NCBI GenBank assembly: GCA_031276725.1 | Contig: JAISMM010000007.1 | Span: forward strand, 1-39,880 | Direction: 5' to 3' | DNA length: 39,880 nt | Origin: Clostridiales bacterium | GTDB lineage: Bacteria > Bacillota > Clostridia > Christensenellales > Pumilibacteraceae | In this document: positions 8,801 to 17,336 of the stretch, in pieces | Layout: each line of letters starts with the position of its first letter | Numbering within the stretch: position 1 is the first letter of the stretch | Program-made: the position numbers and the translations under genes | The notes under the pieces: model-generated | Databases searched by the model: none | What the model was told of the DNA's origin: nothing | What the model saw: the letters and a program-made list of their open reading frames with translations, nothing else

Positions 8801-8843
8801 CGGCAACCGCCCCGATGCTAGCGCGACACGCCGTATCAGCGGG

Positions 8844-9350
8844 CAACCACCCCGGCGCTACGCGCCACCCCTCCGCAGAGGGGAATTTTGGAGAATAGCC
8901 GAGTGCATAAAACAATCAACCACCCCGGCACCTACGGTGCCACGAACCGAGCCGTCAAACGGCAAAGCCGTTTGTAGGGCGTGCGAGCTTGCGGGCTAAG
9001 CCCGTCAACAAGGCGAGGCACTCCATAGAGGGGAATTTTTGGGCGGCTTCACCTTAACAGTGAACCACCCCGGCGGCATTCGCCGCCACCCCTCCCCGGA
9101 GGGGAATTTTTTGCGATGGCGATTCCTCTCTACGGAGGGGAATTTTTGCGACGGCTTTACCTTAACGGTGAACCACCCCGGCACCTACGGCGCCACGAAC
9201 CGAGCCGTCAAACGGCGAAGCCGTTTGTAGGGCGTGCGAGCTTGCGAGCCAAGCCCGTCAACAAGGCGAGGCACTCCACAGAGGGGAATTTTTGCAACGG
9301 TAATTCCCCTCTATGGAGGGGTGCCGCCGAACGGCGGCGGGGTGGTTGCC
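8844..9350. repeat. Cluster of GC-rich palindromic repeats
   Basis: About five units sharing the core AACCACCCCG, a variable hairpin and CCTC-GAGGGGAATTT. Short units lie at 8844-8889 and 9062-9111. Two nearly identical long units of 124 bp (8917-9040 and 9170-9293) carry an added segment containing ACGAACCGAGCCGTCAAACG. An inverted unit lies at 9301-9350. The family also occurs at 1-229 and, inside a coding region, at 27052-27260. The 8801-9410 stretch holds no gene. Confidence 0.85.
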
Positions 9351-9410
9351 CGTTCTAATCCGATTAAGGGAGCGGAGCGCGTTGGCGGCGGGGCGGGCGT
9401 TATAAAGTAC

Positions 9411-9860
9411 TCAGTCTTTTTTGCCGCGTTCCTTATCTTCTTCGGCCTTGCGCTCGTAGTAATTTTTGTAGCCTACGTTTTGATTGTCGCCGCCATCCCA
9501 CTTTTTGCCGCCGACGGCGAGCATACCCAAAAACAGGGCGCCCGCCGCTATGGTGGCGATTATGGGCAGTATCAGCTTGTTTTCGATTCGAAACACGTCA
9601 AACGCGTTGATTGCGGAAAACAAAGCGACTACAAGCAGCCCCGCGCCGAAGTAGATGCTTAGCTTTTTGAGCGGCAAAGCCTTTGTTTGACCGAACAGCC
9701 CGCTAAGAATAAACACCACGCCCGTTACGCCCGCGAATATGGCGACGGCGGCCGACGGATTAAACCAGTCGATTGTACCCGCGGCGCTTAAAATCCACAG
9801 TATCGCGCACGCCACAAGCGTGCCGTAGATTATAAAACTCTTCAAAAATTTCTTGCTCAT
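9411..9860 (-). CDS. Four-TM membrane protein of the SPFH/zinc-ribbon operon
   Basis: A 149-residue protein with four predicted membrane segments (about residues 10-29, 36-56, 67-86, 97-117) and a charged cytosolic tail (GYKNYYERKAEEDKERGKKD). I do not recognise the family. It is the last gene of a four-gene minus-strand run beginning at 12588 and is separated from the previous gene by 55 bp, with its own RBS (AAAGGAGTT). The operon context suggests a role at the envelope with the SPFH protein. It ends about 60 bp from the GC-rich repeat cluster. Confidence 0.75.
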   Translation of the reverse strand: MSKKFLKSFIIYGTLVACAILWILSAAGTIDWFNPSAAVAIFAGVTGVVFILSGLFGQTKALPLKKLSIYFGAGLLVVALFSAINAFDVFRIENKLILPIIATIAAGALFLGMLAVGGKKWDGGDNQNVGYKNYYERKAEEDKERGKKD

Positions 9861-9915
9861 TGTTGTTAACTCCTTTTAATTTTGTTTTTTTATTGTTATT
9901 AACCCGTTTTGACGG

Positions 9916-10335
9916 TTACCGCAACACTACGGCGTGCGAGGTCGCGCACACCTTGTCGCCCTCGGCCAAAACTATCGACGCCTTGTGCTTGTAGGGCCGC
10001 ACGAAGCCGCCCACGCGTATGTTCGCCTCGGTAACCGTTTCGTCGGCCATCAAAACGGTGTACTTGCCGGGCATAACCCTGCCGTTCCTTTGAACAAGGT
10101 ACTCCTTGCCCCGGGCGAGCATTACGTCCTCGCGCGTGAACGTCGCCTTAACGGCGCCCGACCCGTCGGTAACGTTTTCGTCGGGGGTGTAACGCACGCC
10201 GTCGATAACCTTGACCTTGCCGACCTTGTCCTTATGCCGCGAGGCGCGTCCCGCCAAAATTACGCCGAGCAAAATCAAAACTATAAGGCCCAGCGCCCCC
10301 GCGACGGCTATTAATATTATCTGCCACGTATCCAT
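9916..10335 (-). CDS. Single-pass membrane protein of the SPFH operon
   Basis: A 139-residue protein: one N-terminal membrane helix (about residues 5-28), then a basic stretch (RASRHKDK) that should face the cytosol, then a beta-rich domain of about 100 residues. The domain contains KVIDGVRYTPDE and ends in EGDKVCATSHAVVLR. I do not recognise a named family. It starts 12 bp after the YdjG-like gene, so the two are translationally close. By position it corresponds to the small membrane partner in ydjGHI-type operons, but homology to YdjH is not established here. Confidence 0.75.
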   Translation of the reverse strand: MDTWQIILIAVAGALGLIVLILLGVILAGRASRHKDKVGKVKVIDGVRYTPDENVTDGSGAVKATFTREDVMLARGKEYLVQRNGRVMPGKYTVLMADETVTEANIRVGGFVRPYKHKASIVLAEGDKVCATSHAVVLR

Positions 10336-10347
10336 ATTTTATCCTCC

Positions 10348-11460
10348 TTACAGAACGTATATTACTAAGAGGGCGATTCCCGCGATTGCCGCTAAGCCGA
10401 GCGCGACCACCCCCAACACTTTAAGCGGCGAGACGGGCATACGCCCCGTTACCTTGCCGTTAAAGCCGTTTACAAAATAGTTGAACAGCTTTTTGCCGTA
10501 GTTGAAATGCCCTATGTAGAGCGGCAACAGCAGATACTTGTACGTAACGTTTTCGCACCGCGTGCTTACGTTGAGGTAGTCCACCACGTCGTAGGCGTAC
10601 TTTGCCAAAATACCCGCGCGGATTCGCCTGTCCATCACCTTGCGCGCCTCGCCCCAACACTCCTTGCCGTCCTTTGTGTATTGGTTGGCGGTGTAACCGA
10701 ACAGAAATTCCTCCGCATATTTTTTGCTGTCGTTCGTGTCGAACGGTTGCAGCTTGTCGATCGTTTTTTGCTTTATCACGGTCGAGGCTTGAATCAGAAT
10801 GTCGTCAAAATCAAAGTTGTAAATACCGCTTATCGAAAAATACCTTATTTCGCGCCGCGTTTCCGTCCTGCCGTTGACGCGGACGGTCTTGTAATGATAT
10901 TTTCCCAAACGCCCCGAATACGACGACAGCGTCGCGGCGTCGAAGGTAAACGCCGGGTTGTACGCGCCCTTTATCTCGTCCGTCCTTACGCTTTTTTTGA
11001 ACCTGCGCGGCGCAAAAAATCTTTTTTTAGCCCACGCGACGGCCCTTGCCGCCGCATCCGCCAGCGTTATTTTGAACGGCACAAGGGCGTTCGGCTTCAT
11101 TCCGGACAGTTCGTCCGTTTTTACTATGTTGGACGTTCCGCAAAAGGAACAGTTTTTGGCGATTTCCTTGTTGGATACGACTTCCTTAGCTCCGCAGTTG
11201 GCGCAGGTGTACACGTGAGTTTCGTCCGACCACTTTTCCGTTACCTTAAAAAGCTCCTCGAATTGCAGCTCCTCGTTTTTCGAGGACTCGAACGATTTTT
11301 CGCTGCCGCAGTGATCGCACTTCAACAGCTGCTTTTCGGGGTCGAACGTCATATTCGCGCCGCAACTAGGGCACTTGGCGGTATCGGTCGCCTTTTCCTT
11401 TTCGACGCCCGTCAGGACGATTTGTTCTTCCTCTTCCGTTTCCTCGATTTTCCTTGCCAT
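10348..11460 (-). CDS. YdjG-like zinc-ribbon membrane protein
   Basis: A 370-residue protein with two N-terminal zinc ribbons. The first has the pairs CPSC and CDHC; the second has CANC and CSFC. Between them is an acidic linker. A middle domain (about residues 125-330) follows, and one C-terminal membrane helix (about 345-369). The layout matches Bacillus YdjG (TFIIB-type zinc ribbon, membrane-anchored), which works with the SPFH protein YdjI in envelope stress. It begins 12 bp after the SPFH gene with an RBS (GGAGTAA). The assignment rests on architecture and gene order, not on a search. Confidence 0.75.
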   Translation of the reverse strand: MARKIEETEEEEQIVLTGVEKEKATDTAKCPSCGANMTFDPEKQLLKCDHCGSEKSFESSKNEELQFEELFKVTEKWSDETHVYTCANCGAKEVVSNKEIAKNCSFCGTSNIVKTDELSGMKPNALVPFKITLADAAARAVAWAKKRFFAPRRFKKSVRTDEIKGAYNPAFTFDAATLSSYSGRLGKYHYKTVRVNGRTETRREIRYFSISGIYNFDFDDILIQASTVIKQKTIDKLQPFDTNDSKKYAEEFLFGYTANQYTKDGKECWGEARKVMDRRIRAGILAKYAYDVVDYLNVSTRCENVTYKYLLLPLYIGHFNYGKKLFNYFVNGFNGKVTGRMPVSPLKVLGVVALGLAAIAGIALLVIYVL

Positions 11461-11472
11461 CGCCGTTACTCC

Positions 11473-12588
11473 TTAAACGCGTTCGCCGCACTCGGGGCAA
11501 AACTTGGCGCCCGCCGCCGTATCCGCTCCGCACTTGGGGCATTTCGACACGAGCGACGCGCCGCATTCGGGGCAGAATTTAGCGCCGGGGGCTAACGCCG
11601 CCTTGCACTTGGGGCAAACCGCGCCCGACGGACTTCCGCATTCGGGGCAGAATTTGACGCCCGCCTTTATTGCCGCGCCGCATTTGGGGCAGGGCGTAGC
11701 CGCGCCCGCGCCGCTTGCCGCCGCCGCGCCCATAGCGCCCGCGCCGCCGTTATACATAGCGCCGAACGCCTGACCCATTCCCGCGCCCATACCGAACCCG
11801 AGTCCCGCGCCCATAGCCGACCCCGCCGCGCCCGGGTTTTTGGCGGCCTCGACGAGCGCGTCGGCCTGCGCCATTTGCATATAGGTGCCCATCTGATTTT
11901 TCATCATACCCAAGCCCGCGCTCTTATCGAACATCTTTTCGAGCTCCTCGGGCAGCGAGAAGTTTTGAAAGTTGAATTTAACAAGCCGCAGTCCTATGTT
12001 GTTAAAGTCGCCTTGCAGCTTGGTTTCGACTTCCTTTGAAAGCTCCATAAGGTTTTGCGCCATATCCAAAAGCGGAACCTTGCTTTCGCCGAGCGCGTCG
12101 GTTATGCCCATTATGACCATACTGCGCAGATATTCCGAAATATCCTGACGCTTAAACGTCGAATTCGTTCCGAACAGTTCTTTCATAAAGACGAACGCGT
12201 CGTCCACCTTGAACGAATACGTGCCGTAGCCGCGCACGCGTATGGCGCCGTAATCCTTGTCGCGCAGAATAATCGGGGTAACGGTACCCCACTTTTCGTT
12301 CGTGAACTGCTTTGTGTTGACAAAGTAGATATCCGAGCGGAACGGCGTGTCGAAGCCGTACTTCCAGCTCATCAGCTTTGTCAAAATCGGCACGCTCGAC
12401 GTGTCGAGCTTGTAATAGCCCGGCAAAAATACGTCGGCAAGCCGTCCCTTGTCGCAGAAAACCGCGACCTGACTCTCGCGCACGGTAAGTACGGACCCCT
12501 TTCCGACAAAGTCGTTTTTAAGGTCGTACTTGTGAACGATAAGGTCGCTCCCGTTATCTTCCCAGTAAATGTTTTTCAAAAGACCCAT
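11473..12588 (-). CDS. SPFH-domain protein with C-terminal zinc ribbons (YdjI-like)
   Basis: A 371-residue protein. Residues about 1-220 form an SPFH/band-7 core (motifs IRVRGYGTYSFKVDD and LRLVKFNFQNFSLPEELEK), annotated in many genomes as a 'virion core protein'-like SPFH protein. A Gly/Ala/Met-rich linker follows (about 240-295). The C-terminus has three zinc ribbons, each built as CPKC-x(11-12)-CPEC. SPFH proteins form membrane-bound oligomeric scaffolds. It is the first gene of the operon, with a good promoter and RBS (GAGGAG). In Bacillus, YdjI recruits PspA to membranes; no pspA gene is present in this operon or elsewhere in the window. Confidence 0.85.
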   Translation of the reverse strand: MGLLKNIYWEDNGSDLIVHKYDLKNDFVGKGSVLTVRESQVAVFCDKGRLADVFLPGYYKLDTSSVPILTKLMSWKYGFDTPFRSDIYFVNTKQFTNEKWGTVTPIILRDKDYGAIRVRGYGTYSFKVDDAFVFMKELFGTNSTFKRQDISEYLRSMVIMGITDALGESKVPLLDMAQNLMELSKEVETKLQGDFNNIGLRLVKFNFQNFSLPEELEKMFDKSAGLGMMKNQMGTYMQMAQADALVEAAKNPGAAGSAMGAGLGFGMGAGMGQAFGAMYNGGAGAMGAAAASGAGAATPCPKCGAAIKAGVKFCPECGSPSGAVCPKCKAALAPGAKFCPECGASLVSKCPKCGADTAAGAKFCPECGERV

Positions 12589-12622
12589 TTTTAATCACCG
12601 CTCCTCTTTTTGTGATAAACCC

Positions 12623-12651
12623 ATTATATAGCAAATTATTTTAAAAGTCAA
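12623..12651 (-). promoter_or_regulatory. Promoter of the SPFH operon
   Basis: On the minus strand TTGACT (12651-12646), a 17-bp spacer and TATAAT (12628-12623) lie 35 bp before the SPFH start, leaving room for the GAGGAG ribosome site. Confidence 0.75.
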
Positions 12652-12740
12652 TGCCGTTTTGCGCATTTTGACCGATTCTAACCTAATTATAATGTTTTAA
12701 TATATTTTTAACGTTGTTATTCCGACCGCGACAAGCCCCC

Positions 12741-12826
12741 GACCGTCTGAAAATATGCAATTTTTTATTTTTGACCGTCCGAAAATATGCATTTTTTTAT
12801 TTTTGAGCGTCGAATTCTATGCATAA
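12741..12826. repeat. Iteron-like direct repeats upstream of the AAA ATPase
   Basis: Two 32-bp direct repeats (12741-12772 and 12773-12804) each read GACCGTC-CGAAAATATGCA-T tract, with a third, degenerate copy at 12805-12826 (GAGCGTCGAA ... TATGCATAACG). They end immediately before the -35 box of the ATPase promoter. Confidence 0.7.
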
Positions 12827-12829
12827 CGC

Positions 12830-12874
12830 TTGACATTTCCGTTTTTGCGAGTATAATATATGGTGTTAAAGGAG
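12830..12874 (+). promoter_or_regulatory. Promoter and RBS of the AAA ATPase gene
   Basis: TTGACA (12830-12835), a 16-bp spacer and TATAAT (12852-12857), then AAAGGAG (12868-12874) 10 bp before the ATG at 12885. Confidence 0.8.
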
Positions 12875-12884
12875 CGTATCGGTT

Positions 12885-14192
12885 ATGCTTAAACGAAAAT
12901 TTACCGCCGAATTAGAGGAATGGAAAAACACAAAAAAGACGGAATGTCTGCTTGTCGAGGGCGCGCGGCAAATAGGCAAGACCTTTATAATACGCGAGTT
13001 CGGCCGCCGCAATTACGGAAATTTTATCGAAATCAATTTGTTAAAGCAGGAATATTTCAAAAAAGTTTTCGAAGGCGGCCTCGACAATTCGTTCTCCGCG
13101 CTTTTTTCGCGCTTGACGCTGCAAGACCCCGCTATCCGCTTTATACCCGGTAAAACTCTGCTCTTTATCGACGAAATTCAGGAGTGCGGCCCCGCGCGCA
13201 CCGCCCTAAAATTCATAGCCGAGCAAAACGGCATAGACTGCGTGGCGTCGGGCTCTATGCTCGGCATAGCCTACAAAAACGTCGCCTCCGTTCCGGTGGG
13301 GTACGAACGCAAGGTCGAAATGTTCTCGCTCGATTTTGAGGAATTTTTGTGGGCGAAGGGCTATACCGCCGACCAAATCGCCGCGCTCAAAGACTACTTT
13401 GTAAAAAAAGAAAAGGTTCCGCCCGACGTAAACGGCGCGATGCTCGCGGTTCTGCGCGAATATATGGTTGTGGGCGGCATGCCCGAGGTTGTAAACAGAT
13501 TTATCGAAACCAAAAACTACGGGCTTGTTTTTGACGAGCAAACCAAAATTCTTAAAAGCTACCTCGACGACATCGCCAAATACGCCCCCGCGGCGGAACG
13601 CCCCAAGGCCCGCGCCTGCTACCTGTCCGCGCCGCGCCAGCTCGCCAAGGAATACACCAAGTTCCAATATTCGGTTGTGGAAAAGGGCGGCGCGAGCCGA
13701 AAATTCGATTCCTCGTTAGAGTGGCTACACGACGCGGGACTCGTTAAATTTTGCTTTAACGTAAGCAACCCGGTTTTTCCGTTGGCGGGCTACGAAAAAA
13801 AAGACCAATTCAAAATATATCTGTCGGATCCCGGACTTCTTAACGCTATGTACGGCTTCGAGATGAAAGACGCCGTATTGAGTAACACCCTTACGGGCCC
13901 CGCGAAGGGCGGTATTTACGAGAACCTTATCGCCGACGTTCTGTTCAAAAAAAAGCGGCCGCTTTACTATTACAAGCCCGACAACAGCGGTCAAGAAATC
14001 GAATTTTTGATTCACGACGGCGCCGCCGCGATACCCGTCGAGGTCAAGTCCGGCAACGGTCAAACGTATTCCTTAAACGAGTTTCTTAAATCGTTCAAGC
14101 CTCCCTACGGACTAAAATTTATAGCGGGCAACGTCGGCGCGGATCCGGACGGCAAAATAACTCTGCCGCTTTATTTGTCGATGTTTTTGTAA
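12885..14192 (+). CDS. AAA ATPase with DUF4143 domain
   Basis: A 435-residue protein of the widespread AAA_14/DUF4143 type. Walker A is GARQIGKT (26-33) and Walker B is LLFIDEIQE (D96, E97). The C-terminal half has a PD-(D/E)xK-like nuclease fold signature: GGIYENLIADVLF, then QEIEFLI, then IPVEVKSG. The family's biochemical role is unsettled; it is often found in multiple copies and behaves like mobile or defence-associated cargo. It is monocistronic, with a repeat array directly upstream of its promoter that could bind a regulator or the protein itself. Confidence 0.9.
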   Translation: MLKRKFTAELEEWKNTKKTECLLVEGARQIGKTFIIREFGRRNYGNFIEINLLKQEYFKKVFEGGLDNSFSALFSRLTLQDPAIRFIPGKTLLFIDEIQECGPARTALKFIAEQNGIDCVASGSMLGIAYKNVASVPVGYERKVEMFSLDFEEFLWAKGYTADQIAALKDYFVKKEKVPPDVNGAMLAVLREYMVVGGMPEVVNRFIETKNYGLVFDEQTKILKSYLDDIAKYAPAAERPKARACYLSAPRQLAKEYTKFQYSVVEKGGASRKFDSSLEWLHDAGLVKFCFNVSNPVFPLAGYEKKDQFKIYLSDPGLLNAMYGFEMKDAVLSNTLTGPAKGGIYENLIADVLFKKKRPLYYYKPDNSGQEIEFLIHDGAAAIPVEVKSGNGQTYSLNEFLKSFKPPYGLKFIAGNVGADPDGKITLPLYLSMFL

Positions 14193-14242
14193 GAATCAAA
14201 TATGCGCGCGGTGAACGCGGATTGTCCGCAGTGAAAAAACTA

Positions 14243-14342
14243 TTGACAAATATAAAACAATACTGTATTATATTTCCGTAAGATTTTGTAAAAATTTCGG
14301 ACAGGCCGGGACGGATTTAGTCCGGCTTTGCAAGAATTTTAC
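14243..14342 (+). promoter_or_regulatory. Promoter and structured leader of the MFS-GH39 operon
   Basis: TTGACA (14243-14248), a 17-bp spacer and TATTAT (14266-14271). Downstream, GTAAAA (14288-14293) and TTTTAC (14337-14342) can pair around an inner GCCGG/CCGGC stem, making the leader potentially structured or an operator. An RBS-like GGGGG precedes the ATG at 14359. Confidence 0.6.
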
Positions 14343-14358
14343 AAAGGGGGCTAAAATT

Positions 14359-15708
14359 ATGCTTCGTCCGTCGAAAGACAGCCGTCAAATGCAAAAACTT
14401 CAAAAACGGCTCGCGGCGCCCGCGCTCCGCTGGGTTCCCGCCGCTTTGGTAGCGCTCATCGCCCTGGTACACCTGCTGGACAGCTACGCTACGGACGTTT
14501 GCGCAAAGGTGCAGTCGCTTTACGTCGGCGAATTTTTTGTGCGCGGCGACGTTCCATTCGAAACCGGACTGCAAAAGGCGACGCTCATTTCGACTATCGG
14601 CTATTCGTTTATGGCGATCGGGCCGTTTTATAAGGCGTTAATGGACAAGGTCGGGCGCAGACCTATTTTTTTGATCAATGTGGCGGGAATGGCGGCGGGA
14701 ATGCTTCTGTGTTTTGTTTCGCCTAATTTTTACGTTTTCGCGGCGGGACAAATGTGCATTATGTTTTTTACTATGCACGATATGCAAATGATTTACGTCC
14801 ACGAGGGCGCTCCGCCGAGGTGGCGTTCCACGTTGTATTTTTTGTGCAAATTTTTGGGAGTTTTCGGCACGCTCACGATTCCTCTGCTGCGGGATCGATT
14901 TGTGCGTCCGGACGGCTCGGGTTGGCGGGGCGTGTTTCTGCTCCCGAGCTTGGTCGGGCTGGCCATTTTTTTGTCGGCTATTCCGCTGCTCCGGGAATCC
15001 GACGTTTTTGCCCGCAGCCGTCTGGCCGCGCTTCAAAGCAAAAGCTCCGCGCCCGAAAAAACAAAGGACAAAAAATCCGGTATAGGTTCCGCTTTTAGGT
15101 ATATATTCCGGCAAAAGCAATTAAAGTGGCTGGCGGTCGCGCTACCCGTAACCTGCTGTTCGATGTACGCGCTGATTTTTTACTACGAATCCTTTCTTTC
15201 GACGGTATACGCCACTAAGGAAGTAACCGCGGCCCTATACGCGCAACCCTTTACTATGGCGGGGCTTTATTTGATTAGCGGATTTTTGGCGGATTCGATT
15301 GGCCGCAAAAAAACGACGGTCGTTTTTGTTTTTGTAACCGTCGCGGGCTTTATCGGATTCTTACTGCTGACCCGGAGCGGCGTGAGTCCCGTAATTCCGG
15401 GATTACTTTTGGGGTGCTATATCGGCGGATTTTGGAATATTACCGACCTAAACGGTATGATGTTCGCGGAGTCCTCGCCCACGGAAATCCGTGGCTCCGT
15501 TATGGGAGTCCAAACTATTTTGATGGGGATCGGCACGGCGGTTTCGCTTATACTTTGTATGGTCTTGCTCTCGTTTATGCCGCTGGGCGCGATGATGGCC
15601 GCCGTCGGCCTGCCCGGCGTTATCGCGGGCGGAATCGTTACGCTAAGCAAATGCAAGGAAACAAAGGGAACCGACCTTGAAAAAATTGCTTACGAGGCGC
15701 CAAAATGA
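14359..15708 (+). CDS. Major facilitator superfamily transporter
   Basis: A 449-residue permease with about 12 membrane segments. The loop-2 signature DKVGRRP lies at about residues 95-101, and an equivalent loop in the second half contains DSIGRKK. A cytosolic loop of about 40 residues (KSSAPEKTKDKKSG) separates the halves. The stop codon overlaps the start of the GH39 gene (ATGA), so the two are translationally coupled. The pairing with a cytosolic glycosidase suggests uptake of a xyloside or another oligosaccharide or glycoside. The substrate is inferred only from the neighbour. Confidence 0.85.
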   Translation: MLRPSKDSRQMQKLQKRLAAPALRWVPAALVALIALVHLLDSYATDVCAKVQSLYVGEFFVRGDVPFETGLQKATLISTIGYSFMAIGPFYKALMDKVGRRPIFLINVAGMAAGMLLCFVSPNFYVFAAGQMCIMFFTMHDMQMIYVHEGAPPRWRSTLYFLCKFLGVFGTLTIPLLRDRFVRPDGSGWRGVFLLPSLVGLAIFLSAIPLLRESDVFARSRLAALQSKSSAPEKTKDKKSGIGSAFRYIFRQKQLKWLAVALPVTCCSMYALIFYYESFLSTVYATKEVTAALYAQPFTMAGLYLISGFLADSIGRKKTTVVFVFVTVAGFIGFLLLTRSGVSPVIPGLLLGCYIGGFWNITDLNGMMFAESSPTEIRGSVMGVQTILMGIGTAVSLILCMVLLSFMPLGAMMAAVGLPGVIAGGIVTLSKCKETKGTDLEKIAYEAPK

Positions 15709-17258
15709 CAAAATTCGATTTTTCGGTAAATACGAACAGATTCCACAACGACCGTTATTGGACCTTTTGCGTGGGTAGCTGCCACGCCGCCTTGGCGCTT
15801 CGCGCGGATTATCAGGCGCAACTAAAAAAAACCCGTGAGGAGCTGGGCTTTGAACGGGTGCGTTTTCACGGGCTTTTTAACGACGATATGAAGGTAATCA
15901 CAAGACTTTCCGATTACATTCCGCTTATGCCCGGCGCAAAAAAGGTGAAAACCCAATCGTTTTATCATATAGCGCTGGTGTTCGACTTTTTGCTTTCGAT
16001 CGGGATGCGTCCGTTTGTGGAGCTCGGCTTTATGCCTACCGCGCTGGCAAGCGGCAAGCGCACCGCTTTTTATTACAAGGGCAATATAACCCGTCCTAAA
16101 AATATGGGCGATTGGGAACAATTCGTAAAGGATTTTTTGACGTTTTGCTTTGAACGTTACGGCCGCGAGGAGGTTCGCAAATGGTATTTTGAGGTTTGGA
16201 ACGAGCCTAATTTGCCGTTTTTTTTCAAAGGCAGCCAAAGGGATTATTTTCGGTTTTACGCCGCTACGGCGCGAGCCGTCAAAAGTGCGGACGAGGGTTT
16301 AAGGGTGGGCGGCCCCGCAACGTCCGAGAATGCTTGGTTGTCGGAAACCCGTAGTTTCTGCGAAAAAAACAATGTGCCGCTGGATTTTTTGTCAACACAC
16401 CACTACCCCGGGGACGATGTCGGACTTCCGATGTTCACGCTCCGGAATATGCTGCGTATGGGACTTACGGCTCTGCGCAATCCCGGCGATTCGGTCGACC
16501 GGGTGATACGCAAAATGCTTAACCGCCCGGAGCTTTTGCCGCTCGTCAAGCGCGATTCTATGCGCAAACAATTAGAGGCCGCCCGCGTTAAGGCGGGGCC
16601 GTTGCCGCTGTTGTATACGGAGTGGAGCGACAACCCCGTTTGCACCGCGCCCTCACACGACACGGCGGGCGCGGCGGCGTTTATAGTTAAGCACGCTATG
16701 GACGGTCAAGGCCTGATCGACGGCTGTTCCTTTTGGACGTTTTCGGACATTTATGAGGAGTTGACCTTTTTCGCGAGGCCTTTTAGCGGTACATTCGGTC
16801 TTCAAACGGTGCACGGAATCCCTAAACCCGCCTATCACGCGTTCGCCTTGCTCGGCCGTTTGGGCGACGAGCGGTTCGCTCTGCCCGTTACCCACGAGCC
16901 GATCGAAATGGCGGCCTTCAAGAAAGGCGGTACTCTTCAATTTTTACTCTACCGCCAAAACTATTGCGAGGGTACCGCCGCCGAAGAAGAAGTCGAGTTG
17001 CGCGTGGATATGCCCCTCAAAAATGCGGTTTGCCGCCGTATCGACCGCAATAACGGCAACCCGCTGGCCTATTGGCGGGCGATGGGCGCCCCGGAAACCT
17101 TGCTGCCCGGTCAAGCGGACGAAATCGCGGCGGCCTCGGCGCTGCGCGAAATGCCTCTGCGCGTCGAACGCGGGGACGGCGCGTCCGTTTTGCGCATAGG
17201 CCTGGCGGATAACGATGTGGTGTTGGCAGAAGCCGAAATTGACGAAAATGTCGCATAA
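15705..17258 (+). CDS. Glycoside hydrolase family 39 (beta-xylosidase-like)
   Basis: A 517-residue intracellular glycosidase with no signal peptide. The TIM-barrel signatures of GH39 are present: the acid/base glutamate in EVWNEPN (E167) and the nucleophile in LLYTEWSDNP (E306), with HHYPGDDVG between them. The C-terminal part forms the beta-sandwich found in the family. GH39 retaining enzymes are mostly beta-xylosidases or alpha-L-iduronidases; the length and layout fit the xylosidase side. It overlaps the upstream MFS gene by 4 bp. The exact substrate is uncertain. Confidence 0.88.
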   Translation: MTKFDFSVNTNRFHNDRYWTFCVGSCHAALALRADYQAQLKKTREELGFERVRFHGLFNDDMKVITRLSDYIPLMPGAKKVKTQSFYHIALVFDFLLSIGMRPFVELGFMPTALASGKRTAFYYKGNITRPKNMGDWEQFVKDFLTFCFERYGREEVRKWYFEVWNEPNLPFFFKGSQRDYFRFYAATARAVKSADEGLRVGGPATSENAWLSETRSFCEKNNVPLDFLSTHHYPGDDVGLPMFTLRNMLRMGLTALRNPGDSVDRVIRKMLNRPELLPLVKRDSMRKQLEAARVKAGPLPLLYTEWSDNPVCTAPSHDTAGAAAFIVKHAMDGQGLIDGCSFWTFSDIYEELTFFARPFSGTFGLQTVHGIPKPAYHAFALLGRLGDERFALPVTHEPIEMAAFKKGGTLQFLLYRQNYCEGTAAEEEVELRVDMPLKNAVCRRIDRNNGNPLAYWRAMGAPETLLPGQADEIAAASALREMPLRVERGDGASVLRIGLADNDVVLAEAEIDENVA

Positions 17259-17263
17259 ATGAG

Positions 17264-17292
17264 TTTACAAAAAGCGGAATATACTGTATAAT
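17264..17292 (+). promoter_or_regulatory. Promoter of the cation antiporter
   Basis: TTTACA (17264-17269), a 17-bp spacer and TATAAT (17287-17292). An RBS, AAAGGAAG, lies just before the ATG at 17337. Confidence 0.7.
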
Positions 17293-17336
17293 GTTGAGAT
17301 GTCGTTTTAAAATACGGAAATAATAAAGGAAGTAGA

